Origin: Perkinsus chesapeaki
Lineage: Eukaryota > Perkinsozoa > Perkinsida > Perkinsidae
Length of the DNA stretch: 37,876 nucleotides
Direction: 5' to 3'
NCBI GenBank assembly: GCA_013115145.1
Contig: JAAPAO010000341.1
Span: 1 to 37,876, forward strand
In this document: positions 19,836 through 30,331 of the stretch, one piece after another
How the letters are laid out: every line of letters starts with the position of its first letter
Numbering within the stretch: position 1 is the first letter of the stretch
Made by a program: the position numbers and the translations under genes
The notes under the pieces: model-generated
What the model was told of the DNA's origin: nothing
The model's input: only the letters and a program-made list of their open reading frames with translations
The model's database searches: none

Positions 19836-21202
19836 CTAACTGGCATCCTGCTCGTGATCATCTACTAGCTCGCTGGCGCTCAACATTTCCCAGCTGCTTT
19901 CCCGCTTGAGTTCGTTTGAGCTCAACGTTTCCCAGTGTTCATCAGATGGATGATTAAACTCAGGACCTGACTCGCAGAATGCCCACTCGACTTGCTCGAC
20001 TCTTACCGTTATAGGCATCATAGTCCTCAGGAAGCAATGGTTCACCAGGGGTTGGTTTTATCTTGCATAGCTTGGTAAGCAGCTGGTCATTATTTTTCAC
20101 TTCCAGCTCGTCAGCAAAAATGTTGACAGCAGTCATACATAACCGAAATGGTGTGCTCTTGTCGTAGTATGTGCTGTACAAATTGCTGAGAGTAGGCAGG
20201 TAAATATTTCTGTCAATGTCATCAAGTTCCTCTGAACTGAATTAACAAAAGACGAGAAGTAATGCACTGTGCCCCGTGCATAACGATGAGCTCTCAAGTG
20301 GATCGGATAAGGGTAGAACGCCTCCATACATTCAAGTGGATTATACCATTCACCATACATTCAACGAGACCATCCCGTCTCTTTCATATCTCACCTTCTA
20401 GGGCTGTCCTTCCCACACTGCAGAAATCCAAGATAAATAATTTCATCGTCACGTTCAGTGGGAGTGGGATAAAGCTTGAAACCCGCGGAACCTTTCTTTC
20501 CTGCATCAACCCAGCATGCACGGACAGACTCGTCCCGGGCCCCTGGCGCCAAGATTACTAAGAAAACCAACAAGGAATACGTCAAGCCATATGCGAAGGA
20601 CACACCTTTAATCTTAGCGGTAACCAAAGGAACGAAGAATGAACCGAGGAGAAGAATTGGTGGCGGCATCTCGTTGACAGGCAATGGAAGATAACTTGAT
20701 AATTCGTATACCAAAGTCGGTATCCGTATACTCTGTGTTCTGTGATATTCCAGAGAGATATTCTCCTATATTCCTAAAGTATATGATCCACATTTCTATT
20801 GTGCTATCCTCCAGTTATCCCTCGAAGTGTCAGAACTACGGTTTTGAAGGGTGAACTTGTCTACGACAGATGTGAGTTCGAATATGAACACAGACTGTAT
20901 AATAATTATACAGTGCATGGTTCTCATGATCAAATGCAGGCATGCCGAGTAGAACCCATAAAAGCTGTCTTATACCGGAGTCTGCAATGATCATTATTAA
21001 TTATACACGGGTCGGATCAGTAAAGTTTTCTTACCGTATTTCGATATTTCACAGCTGGAATCCACATGCTCGAGCAACTCGATCTCGCTCGGTTAAAAAT
21101 TATTGGACTGGAAATGTCTTGCACAAACTGTGGCGTGCTGAAGCGTTCCTTATCGAATCAAACCTTATGCGTTCTCGAAATATGCACCCACTTTTGGATG
21201 AA
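19836..21202 (-). CDS. Multi-exon gene with hydrophobic segments and a TYYD C-terminal region
   Basis: No family recognised. In-phase minus-strand exons: 21202-21125, 21087-21035 (37-nt intron between them), an exon starting at 20981 (end unresolved, near 20840), 20732-20395, 20236-20007 and 19966-19836 (stop TAG). Resolved introns: 37, 53, 158 and 40 nt. The 20732 exon carries two strongly hydrophobic stretches (ILLLGSFFVPLVTAKI and TYSLLVFLVILAPG), suggesting a membrane protein. The C-terminal exons read DRNIYLPTLSNLYSTYYDKS, then TPFRLCMTAVNIFADELE, and end in an acidic Ser/Glu tail. Coding-like sequence continues upstream to about 21460 (TKLALDSFRISKLRISAAYC), so the 5' end is missing. 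A partial homologue lies at 28059-28340 on the other strand. Confidence 0.58.
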
Positions 21203-21473
21203 CTAAAGGGTGCTTATTAGATGTTATAGGAGGCTACCGAACCAGTCGCCATGTGTCCACTTGGCGACTGATTCATTCGGGAAGCGGCTGTACGCTACAA
21301 CAGGGATTATTATTGGGCGGTGCGTAGCAAATGTAGATAAGTTGATGGTTCTGGGCTAGATGGTCGGCGAGCAAATCCAGTACAGTAAGCAGCAGAGATT
21401 CGCAGCTTCGAGATTCGAAAACTGTCTAACGCAAGTTTCGTGCCATCAAACGCACTTTGAGTGTTAACCCTGG

Positions 21474-24400
21474 TCATGCAAGATGAGTATATCTATTAAC
21501 TAAACGTCTCCATGTCCCCTTCACATGTACGGTCTCCACATCGAACACATTAACCTGACGGACACTGGGCTGGAGCATGATATCTAGTGATTGACCTACC
21601 CCAATATGAAACAGTTTCTCTGGGTCGCTTACGTCCTGTGCCAATATACTTGTCACCACTGCGGCATCATCACTTGAATCAACCAGCCCAAGTTTCATAA
21701 TTATATCCATAAACATCGCGCACGGTATGATGCCCCCCGCAACTGGCTGATCAGTCTCAGAAGCCGCCGACCGTAGCAAAGCCGATATGGGTTGACTCGT
21801 AATGAATGAACCTGATGACATCGAAAGATGTCTACATGAATTACGGATTAGTAAGGTATCTCAATCGATGTTAGTTGTAGGCGTAGGACATTACAAGGCA
21901 GTTGCGAGACGACCGCTTACAAGCGAAACTGATAATAACTATACAGGGTCTTGCCGGTTTATTAATCGCTCGCCGGATGCGAATCACAAGTCTGTCTTCA
22001 CAAAAAGCTCCCATTGAATAGAAACGAGGCCTCCAAAGAGTTTGCTATCGAACGGCAATTATGGAGCCTACTTTCTATAGTATCAGATTGCTCCTGCCTA
22101 GCGCGCTTGTCCTCCTCTATCCGCTTGGTAATCTCCGTAAAGAAGGATTCCAATATCCAAGACAGTTCTTCTGCATTCATCGGGCTCGACCATGATGGCA
22201 GTGTCAGATAGAATGCATCGCCCAAGCTAAATCAACAAGTGATCAGCCATGGAGTACAGTATGGTCCCACAGCGCCTCGGTAGCAGCCAGAAACTTCGCA
22301 TCATCCCGACTTATGCCAAGCCTGTTCGTAAGGAAGCCGAGAATGTCGCTATCGTCCGAGCCACCTGTCATGCCAAGTATGAGGAAATGGCCCATTTCAA
22401 ATGGGTCAGAGAGGAGCGTTCTATCTCCCCACAAGGAACGTATCCGATCTTCGGTTTTGTACTAGGAACATATTTTCAAGAACCGACTCTCCGCATAATT
22501 CTGCGCTATCATATCTCTGCATTAGGAACAACTTTGCGGCCTGTGTGGGAGCCTGCTTATGGAAATGCTTACGGTTCTGAAACGCTTCCAATACTAAGGG
22601 CATACTGAACTGATTTCGCCGTGCTCTCCAGACTAGCCAGTTCTGTAGCAACGCCTAGATGAGCTAATACTAAGTAAGGTAGTAGTAGCCTGCACTCACG
22701 AGCCTCTCTGAGTCGATAGCAGGGCGGCCAACTTGATCTGAGAGTATGAGAATGTCAACCCACGCCACCAGTGGCTCCCCATCATCATTGTCGATGCCAG
22801 GGCTTGTACCTAGCACACCCTTTCACTAGTGCCAACAGGCCATTGGTGAGCTCCTAACTAAACTCAAATAATAGAACCTATACTATACACACAAGACTAC
22901 AAGGAAGAGTGGTATGTATTAGGCATACTGTAGCTCTGGTTGTCTTGTCCACTTACTTCCAGCTTTGCTCAGCAACTCGCAGAAATCCCGCAGGACTGCT
23001 CGTATCGGTTTCGGTCTAGACGGTAATACCTGAGTATGTTTCGTTGCTCAGGGTTTGAAATGAGACTTCATCAACAAGCGAAAAGTTGGAATACTAATAA
23101 TGTGAAAAATGGACATGTGATGACGGAGGTGGAATGCTATCAAACTATCAATCGTTTAACTCGCTCTCACTAGTTAGACATATTTCATGTCAGTATTGGC
23201 AACATCCTTGTATTTCGCTCGGGAGTGCAAGTCCATCATATTATCCAGGGAATATGGCACGAAGTAGTAAGTATATTGCCAGCCAATACAAAATGACGTG
23301 GACAAGAATGCATAACACAACGCCCTAACGGGAGGAGCTAACCTTTATTAATTGGTCCACTGTCAGTAAGCCATCACCATCTTCATCAACGGCCGCTAGT
23401 TGCCTTGCTAGACTCGCGTATTTACCGACGTGGCTCTTTAATAACCATAGATACTCTTTTGCACGACAGTCTAGCTGTTTGGAGTCGAGGATCTGAGGGA
23501 CGGAGCTTTCAGCGAATATTCTATCTAGCTCCGAAGGAGCCTCCGTCACGGAGGTGGTTCACGCCAATTCCGACATGAAAGGGCAACACGTTATTTTGCG
23601 AGCTCAGAGCCTACATGCGCTAGTAAGGGCGCGTCTTCCTCGTCAACTTGAGTTCTAGCATAAACCGGATCTGGCACTATTAAAGAGCTCGGCACGGGCC
23701 ATGCCGAACCCTCCGCTCGATGGTCTCCCGCCCTCGGTCGTAACGTCATTGCCGCCTCGTGGGCTTTCTTTGCGGCCACTTGTTGGGCTTCTATTTTTGA
23801 ATACCTGGAATGAAAGCAGCGAGTATCGCTTCAAAAAATATAGACTGATTCGTGCGACCGAGGCAGTTTCGGCATTGTGTTGTAAATCTCATATTAGACA
23901 GTCGCAACGGTACTATAGCACTGCTAAAGCTGCAATCGATGTTACGACTCGAACTAATATTCAATGCTCACAGATTGGCCACCAGTTGCTCCTCTCTTTC
24001 GAGCTCTCCTTCGACGGTACTGAGATCAGAAAGATCCATTTCGGCTTCTTTGATGTGCTCTTCGATTTTGGTTATCTAAAAGATATCGTGAATGTTCGAG
24101 AAAGCTTGACCGGGACTATGTTTCCTGTATTATATCGCGTTTGATCATTTATCATATGCCTGTTTCAAATGTACCGCTGATCAAGTATCACTCTGAAATA
24201 TGCAGGCCCACAGGAACACACCGCCCCCGTAGTGAACTACATATCAATTTCACGATCCTATCACTGTTGCCCGGCGAGCCGATTTACCGCATTCTCAACC
24301 TCCTCTATCTCCCTTCTATCCATCTTGGCCTGTCTTTTATACCCCTCCACCTTCAAACATATATCGTTACGTTCACATGCTACCTTAGTCAACCGGCTTT

Positions 24401-26385
24401 CTACGACCAACTAAAAAATGGAGCGTGCGAAATAGGTTTTGTTGCCGTTCAAGGAGGTGAAGTCCACGGCACCAAATACGTTTGATACCTTCAGAGATAT
24501 ATACAATTTAGCCCCATGGGCTGAAATGACAAGTCGTGAACAATGCCATACGATTTCCAACCAGATTGAAGCTGTAGTCGATTTCAACTTCGAAGGATCT
24601 TTACTTTCTCACGCTCTAGATCTTCGCACTTTGCTTGGGCTCCGAGAACACGACCGAGTGCATCAGAATGAACGGTACTGTTGTGTATCTGAGTGGGTTT
24701 CAAGAAGGCCGATGTGTAGCCACTGGTGACTCGCCAGAGACAACGACCAACACAGCAGCAGCTTGCTCTCGTACTGGTAACGTATTGGTGTTTCCTTGGA
24801 GTAGCAGTTCAATTGCAACATTACTGCTCGTGAATAAATACTGGCAATTGATGGTGTTAAACTTTTTATCATGTATTGAAGACATTGTCTTCGCCCTAAA
24901 ATTTCTTTGCGGCGTTTGTGCGACACACTCCCGAGGTTTGTCAGTCACGCAAGCGTACTGGCGAAGCAGATCCGACTCTTACTAATGAGCTACGGAGTCG
25001 GTGATACTGACGACACAACACAGTTGGCATTATTTCCAGCGCCACTCGAATCCATTGCCCCCACGCAATGCGTGGCACGCATATGCCACCTACTCGTTCG
25101 GAAATCCGATTAACCTCACGTTTCACTCTGATGATCTCATCTTCAACCTGGGAAAGGAATCAGGCTACATGTTATGTAGTCAATCGCAGCCAGTTTGTAA
25201 TCTACATCGTTTGGTTTAGCTTTTCTCAACTCTTCTCCCAACGTTGCTAGCTGCTGTTCTTTCGATTCTAGGTGAAGTCTAAGGTCAAGGGCTCGTCTAA
25301 GAATAGACGGAATCTTCAAATAATGGCAACCTAACTCGGGCTTCGCATTGAACTCACTTTCTTTCTGTCAACGCTGATACGGTATCGTTTATAGTTTGTT
25401 CCAGTGCGTCTGCCTTGACGGCGCCCCCAGCTACCTTACCGCCTATACGAACCTAGCCATAACCTATTTCACCTTCCTTCCAATAACAAGCTCACGCTTT
25501 GAAGGAGCTCTATTATTAGCCTATCCTTTCTGATTGAGTTCTTGTCCGCCTCTATAGTTGAAATTTTCAAAGCCTAAGGTGGGCAGATGGGAGTCGACTC
25601 GGTAGGTTGCACCACCTGGGCTTCCTTATCAATTTCCGCGATTTCCCTTCTGAGATGACCCGCTGTTTCGATGAGACTTTCACGGTCTTGAAGACGTTCC
25701 CGGCCGGTGAGAACCTTGGTTATACTAACGTTGGATAAGACTCTCCTACCCTCTCGGCTGGTGCCTCTCGAGGCCGCTGAGTGTCGGCAACTCTCGCGAC
25801 AGCATTACTTCCTGAAGGTTATGCAGGAAATGAGAGCCTTCAATCTTCAAAAAATTTATCCTAATTTCCGGATCGCTGAGTTCAGATTTCATATCACGTT
25901 TTATAACGGGAATGAGCTAGTTAGGCAAGACGAGTTTCGTTCCACGGTGGAACTTCCACCTAGTGATTTGGCGTTGGTACACCATTTCAGCAGTAAGAAA
26001 GCAAAGCAGCCATTTGATATAGCGGAATATGAGCGATTCATACGTTAAATATTACGATATTTGCCTTGATTAGTATCATTGATATACCTCTATGATCCTC
26101 CATCCTAGTTCCGGCAGGTGCCGATCCAGGCCTGCTTTTGTATGCTTTTCGTAAGATACGTTCTCCGGAAGCTTCGATCCTATTCTCACTGTCCTCTCGG
26201 CTCTCATGGCTCAATACTGCATCGGCGATTCGGTCGATCTCCCTTTTAGTAATATGTCGCCTTGGTGAGCTTGTGGCCATCACTATTAACCTCTTCGATC
26301 CAAACTGCGTCGTCTCGGTGGGTTCCCTTTGGTGGGAATCACTTTTAAGATGAGATGCGCGTTCTAACATTTCCTTTATTTTCAT
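21474..26385 (-). CDS. Long multi-exon coiled-coil gene (EF-hand-like loop), partly resolved
   Basis: A chain of coding exons on the minus strand, probably one gene. Clear blocks: 26385-26088 (ATG; Arg/Ser-rich), 25714-25616, 25573-25496, about 25447-25352, 25313-25206, 25147-25094, 24677-24605, about 24355-24268, about 24067-23970, about 23778-23606, about 23539-23333, about 23035-22965, about 22801-22706, about 22660-22250, about 22226-22073 and 21821-21474 (TGA). The 5' half is coiled-coil (RERLQDRESLIETAGHLRRE; SKEQQLATLGEELRKAKPND; MDRREIEEVENAVNRLAGQQ). The 23.5-kb exon has a loop DEDGDGLLTVDQ resembling an EF-hand, but with Gln instead of Glu at position 12. The 3' half is globular. 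A structural or cytoskeletal role is inference. It may be two genes; several junctions are unresolved. Confidence 0.5.
21659..21717. repeat. Source copy of the 59-bp duplicated fragment
   Basis: Lies inside the last exon of the coiled-coil gene and is in frame there. Its partner at 18607-18665 differs at two positions and is outside any intact frame, so this is the likely parent. Confidence 0.85.
25821..26048 (+). CDS. Possible small gene nested opposite the coiled-coil gene
   Basis: Plus-strand frame with strongly coding-like content (FRIAEFRFHITFYNGNELV, then FRSTVELPPSDLALVHHF), ending in TAA at 26048, opposite a likely intron (26087-25715) of the minus-strand gene. The frame stays open upstream to 25707 without an ATG, so there may be a 5' exon; otherwise the ATG at 25821 gives 75 residues. 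The open frame upstream overlaps a minus-strand exon only at its edge. The layout (helix, then two strands with NGNEL) is loosely like small mitochondrial ribosomal proteins with a thioredoxin-like fold, but I cannot assign it. Confidence 0.35.
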   Translation: MQEMRAFNLQKIYPNFRIAEFRFHITFYNGNELVRQDEFRSTVELPPSDLALVHHFSSKKAKQPFDIAEYERFIR

Positions 26386-27366
26386 CGCATCAATTCAAGG
26401 ATTCAATTTGTGTCAACATACATAGCAACGTATCAACTCGATAGTTCAAAGATCGAGTCGAGAGAGAGTCTTACGCGGTTTTAGAGGGAGTGTATCGACC
26501 CGACGAGATCGAGCTCTCTTGAGTAGAACGATAACGAGGTGCGAGTAGCGAGCCTTTACTTCCCACTCGTATACTGTCCACAACAATGGATCTCATTAAG
26601 AAAATTAACAACATGCCACATGAACATGTAGCACTAAGTCCAACTCCGAAAATAGTCAAGGGATAAGCTTATACAACGACAAGGCTGATATATTTCTGTC
26701 ATTAAAATCGGTGCCACTGCGGTTTGATCTTGTTAACCACTCAGCATCGGAATAACGAATGCCAGGCTGCACCTCGGAAAAACAGCACAGCCGATGGCCT
26801 TATACCCGTCGCAGCTGCGCCGCAGGTTACTCCAGATCTCTGCATATTAAGAGAAGGGCATAGAACTGCTATAGTCCATATCAACCGCATGCCAGCCGTC
26901 ACCTGACCGTCGCGTTCGGGCAGAAGGGAGTGGTTTAATCTGTACCATGTACTGCTCGTTTGATAAGAAAAGTCCCAAGCTGGCTGGTTGGCGCCTTTGC
27001 TGGAATTATATTGTTGGAGCATGACGTTTTCGCTCGCACCATTGCAAAGAAGGCGCTCAAAAAAGCGTTTCCGAGGCAAATTGTTTCGCTTTGGTCTTTT
27101 CGTCGCGTTAGAGTAACGCATGTTCTATCAAAAAGTCGTTATAGATCGCCTTACTCGCGATAGCCTTCTGGTACTTTCCTCGTCCTAGCCTTTCTTTGCT
27201 AGAGAAATTGGATCCCTAGTGGGGTGGATGTTTTTACTCCGAGCCCACTCCAGAACGATTGAATTAGCTGTCTTGGCATTCGAGTCGATCACTATTCTTA
27301 AGTGTTGCCGGCTGTGTCAGCGGGTTTCTAAATCCACATAATCGACCGTTGGCGTTACCCGAAATG
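26386..27366. other. Ambiguous open frames, no firm gene
   Basis: Three candidates that I cannot decide between: minus 26626-26471 (small basic/Ser-rich frame with ATG), minus 27121-26741 (126 codons with ATG, no domain), and plus 26960-27163 (hydrophobic helix VPSWLVGAFAGIILL then a basic tail, but no ATG). The last two overlap on opposite strands, so at most one is real. Confidence 0.35.
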
Positions 27367-27823
27367 ACATCTCTATGGCATATTGTCGCGTTTAGCCTTT
27401 TTGGCGTGGCTATCGCTGAAATCAAAGGTAAAGCTTAGCGCACTAAGCACCCTAACGTGTCACCAAGCGTATCATTGTTCTCAGTCACGGTCCCATCTGG
27501 CTTCAACGAAGAATCCTCCGATGTCTGTATGGTCGATAGTGGCTCTACTGGCTCCGTTATTTTCCGTGTGCAACCCCTTTCCGTTGCTGACGAGGCCCGT
27601 AGTTCTCGCGGGGGGGCCAGTGGTAGAGCAGCAGAAACCAGGACCAAAGTCATTCAAATGATTCATTTGGACTGTCAAGGGGACGAGCCTTTAGGGTGAG
27701 TCAAATTCATGGGTCATCAATAGTTCTCACGTCCTCCTAGATTCTAGTCTTCCTTTACGCTTGTACGATCAATTGACAATCAGCAGTTGCTTCCTGCCGA
27801 CGCTGTGTAATGGTGATGGATGA
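27367..27823 (+). CDS. Possible short aspartic-protease-like or signal-bearing protein
   Basis: Exon 1 candidate: ATG at 27367 with a signal-peptide-like start (MTSLWHIVAFSLFGVAIAE) up to a gtaaag donor at 27428. A coding stretch about 27457-27695 contains VDSGSTGSVIF, resembling an aspartic-protease D-S/T-G active-site loop. A strong gtgagt donor at 27696 and an acceptor at 27747 join it in phase to 27748-27823 (GLPLRLYDQLTISSCFLPTL, stop TGA). The junction between exon 1 and the middle exon is not in phase in any way I found, so the start is uncertain. With a single DSG loop it cannot be a complete two-lobed pepsin; it could be a fragment. Confidence 0.33.
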
Positions 27824-28058
27824 CGCTTATTAGGTGTGATCTTCGTGTTCTCAAAAAGACCCGCCTCTGTCTAGCCTGGGATCAAAAGTTATCACACTTT
27901 GGCCTTTACAACTGTTGCTGAAACATAACTTCGTATCTAGTTTATAACTCGCATGTTCACCGTCATTGCCTCAGTACTTTACCCGTCCCCACATCTGCAG
28001 GATCTGCCCAGCACCCTTCGATTACTAGAGAGGAGTAGTAAAATGCAGACAGTATCGC

Positions 28059-28340
28059 TTGCGAATCTTTTGCTCTGTCAGTGCGACCGAGCTTCTGGAC
28101 AGGAACAGAAGAATACCCCTTCCCTCCTACACAAAACTATATACCACGTATTACGACAATAGGACCCAATTCCGGCTATGCAAGACTGCAGTAACTATTC
28201 TGGCTGATGGTTTAAATGAAGTGTCCAATAAAAATATGGTAAGAAAGATTTGCAAAAGGCGATTTCGCAATGGCCTGCCACGATACCAACAAAAAATAAC
28301 AAAGTCGAAGGGCCGCAAGATGCGGGAAACAGTGCTGTAG
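28059..28340 (+). pseudogene. Partial paralogue of the TYYD C-terminal region at 19.8-20.2 kb
   Basis: Plus-strand frame ending in TAG at 28340. Its middle part (YTKLYTTYYDNRTQFRLCKT, then AVTILADGLNEVSNKN) aligns with the minus-strand exon 20236-20007 (LSNLYSTYYDKSTPFRLCMT, then AVNIFADELEVKNND). No homologue of the hydrophobic exon is seen upstream, and the C-terminus changes to a basic tail instead of the acidic one. It is therefore a truncated copy, or the last exon of a diverged gene whose other exons I missed (a 27953 ATG frame lies just upstream). Confidence 0.45.
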
Positions 28341-28722
28341 ACGTGACAGAAGTTAGGTACTGCTAGCCAAAAACATTTGTTTGCGTCCATGTACCGCAAG
28401 AGAGCGATGTTGTTGTTACTCGTCACGTGTGATGTTCTAGTTCTTAACGAATCACACGAAGGCATCGACATGAACAATATGTAAACCGAAATATTTAAAG
28501 CTTAATATTATATCCCCGAAATACAGTAGAGATCTCTCTCTACTTCACTATCACCTATCGCCGAAGTGGATCGAGGCATTCAACGCAACAAACATACCAT
28601 GCGACTTGAAATACAAAACATTACTTTCTAGAATACTAGAATTCATTCAACAGAGTTTACATTGTCAGATAATACCATTTATCAAACAACTGTAAAGATT
28701 AGAGTCAACTTAAAATGAGAAA
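28341..28722. other. Intergenic, no gene seen
   Basis: Space between the TYYD copy and the 3' end of the second Cys-rich gene. No repeat or RNA gene recognised. Confidence 0.5.
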
Positions 28723-29568
28723 CTAACATCTGGTAATTGTAGTACTGAAGACATTCACAAGTTCAACGTAAACACCCTCATAGGTATAGATGGCATAAAG
28801 GCTAGAGTCTAACTGTTCCAGCAAGGTGGCCAAGTTCTCATCAGGATTGGTGAAAACGATTTCATAACCATCAAGATAATACTCGGCAGTGAAAGTCTCA
28901 CCGGCAACATAAACCGTGATCTTACCAGATACTTCCGGTGTTACTTTAATAGGACCAAGAGGAGTTTCACCACACCAGTCACCAGCCAAGTCCTCGTTAG
29001 TTGGAAGATCAGTGGGAGCGGCAGTAGTCTCGGGCAAGTTGCTCGGGGACGCACTAGTCTCGGGCAAGTTGCTCGGGGACGCACTAGTCTCGGGCAAGTT
29101 CGTTGGGGGAGCAGTTACCATTTCGCAAGCGTAGGGTTCTCCAACACATTCCTCATCGGTGGGATCAAAACACAAACTTCCATCCTTTTTAATGATGATA
29201 CCGAAGCAGACGGGAGGATCCTGCCACGTCTTGCAATAAGTACCCCATTTTGAATCCTTGCAACCAGTGATACCATTACAGACATCCTCGCAGGTTGTCA
29301 TCGGATATTCAGCACATTGGACTGGCTCGAGAAGAGCATCATCACAATCGGTAGCATTAGTACCAGGTTGATAGCACTTGGAATCACCCTTGTGGTAGAG
29401 ACCAAAACAAAGACCGTTGTCTTTACAGTATGACTGTTCACAACCATCGGTCTGAATGCACATATCCGCACAGCAATCACCAGTAACAAAAGCATCCTCT
29501 GAAGCTACACCACCAAACCCGACAGCAGCTTCGAAGATAGTAGCAGCAACAACAACGCGCATGGTCAT
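28723..29568 (-). CDS. Secreted Cys-rich protein, paralogue 2
   Basis: Single-exon frame of 281 residues from the ATG at 29568 (a second in-frame ATG is two codons later). The architecture matches the gene at 17157: signal peptide (MTMRVVVAATIFEAAVGF), two Cys modules (SYCKDNGLCFGLYHKGDSKC; YCKTWQDPPVCFGIIIKKDG), a Ser/Thr/Pro linker, and a C-terminal domain beginning GDWCG and ending in Cys. Here the linker is a 10-residue tandem repeat (NLPETSASPS) coded by a 30-bp DNA repeat, unlike the VTT-type linker of paralogue 1. Identity is high in the Cys modules and low in the linker. A surface or secreted role is inferred; no named family recognised. Confidence 0.86.
   Translation of the reverse strand: MTMRVVVAATIFEAAVGFGGVASEDAFVTGDCCADMCIQTDGCEQSYCKDNGLCFGLYHKGDSKCYQPGTNATDCDDALLEPVQCAEYPMTTCEDVCNGITGCKDSKWGTYCKTWQDPPVCFGIIIKKDGSLCFDPTDEECVGEPYACEMVTAPPTNLPETSASPSNLPETSASPSNLPETTAAPTDLPTNEDLAGDWCGETPLGPIKVTPEVSGKITVYVAGETFTAEYYLDGYEIVFTNPDENLATLLEQLDSSLYAIYTYEGVYVELVNVFSTTITRC
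29025..29114 (-). repeat. Coding 30-bp minisatellite, 3 copies
   Basis: Three adjacent 30-bp units (29025-29054, 29055-29084 and 29085-29114); the first two are identical and the third is diverged in its second half. On the minus strand they encode the NLPETxAxPx linker repeats of the Cys-rich protein. Confidence 0.92.
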
Positions 29569-30331
29569 TTGGAAATTTTCGAAAATATCTAAACCACAGA
29601 AACTATAGTATCATTATTATACTGGCTGATTACGGTTAATTTTTATCGCTGCTTTAGTTCTAGCATCAGTAAGCTTGATACACTCACTGAATCACGGCTA
29701 GCTTGCAGCACCTTGTACAGTTGTGAAATTTCGCTGTCCCGCAACACACTCACGGCCAACTTTCTTCTTTACTTCCGCGTAAGCGCTTCATAGGAGCAAG
29801 CGAGTGCCGCTGAAAAGATCAAGGGCGTTGAGAAAAGTGTCTGTTTCACAGATGTCAAGATTATCGACTGGCGAAGTTGTCACCGTTCAACATAACCATA
29901 CCGTATATGACTACTTGGAGGTTTGTCGCTACAAGTGGGAGTAGGTTCTCTTGATACTAGTTACATCTGGCGTACAGTGTGAATAAGAATATGTGGTCTA
30001 AATACCCTCAGTAGAGGCACATAGAATGAGTGGTCTAACTCAGCCGTTAGCACCGTTAGGCTATAAGCCCGCACGCGCAACTATGTGAACACCAGCATGC
30101 TATATATTCTGCAATTATATTCGTTTCGTGGTTCGACCTTGCCATTCAACGCTGTTGTAACATCGTCTCCGTTTCATGACTAATTCTACTTCGAGTGGTA
30201 ATATCAAATGGGAGTTACTCTTACGGTTAGCTCGTGATAGACGTGTAATAACACTTTTAATAACTCGAAAGATTCTCATCGAGAAGGGTTACTCATTAAC
30301 GATCATGCAAAATATACCGAATGCTCATAAA
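29569..30331. other. Intergenic, no gene seen
   Basis: 5' flank of the Cys-rich gene and 3' flank of the Aurora kinase gene. I see no exon, RNA gene or repeat. Confidence 0.5.

Noticed and set aside
23701-24144. 147-codon + strand open frame
   Set aside because: It lies opposite minus-strand coiled-coil exons with clearer coding signal and splice junctions, so it is probably a shadow.
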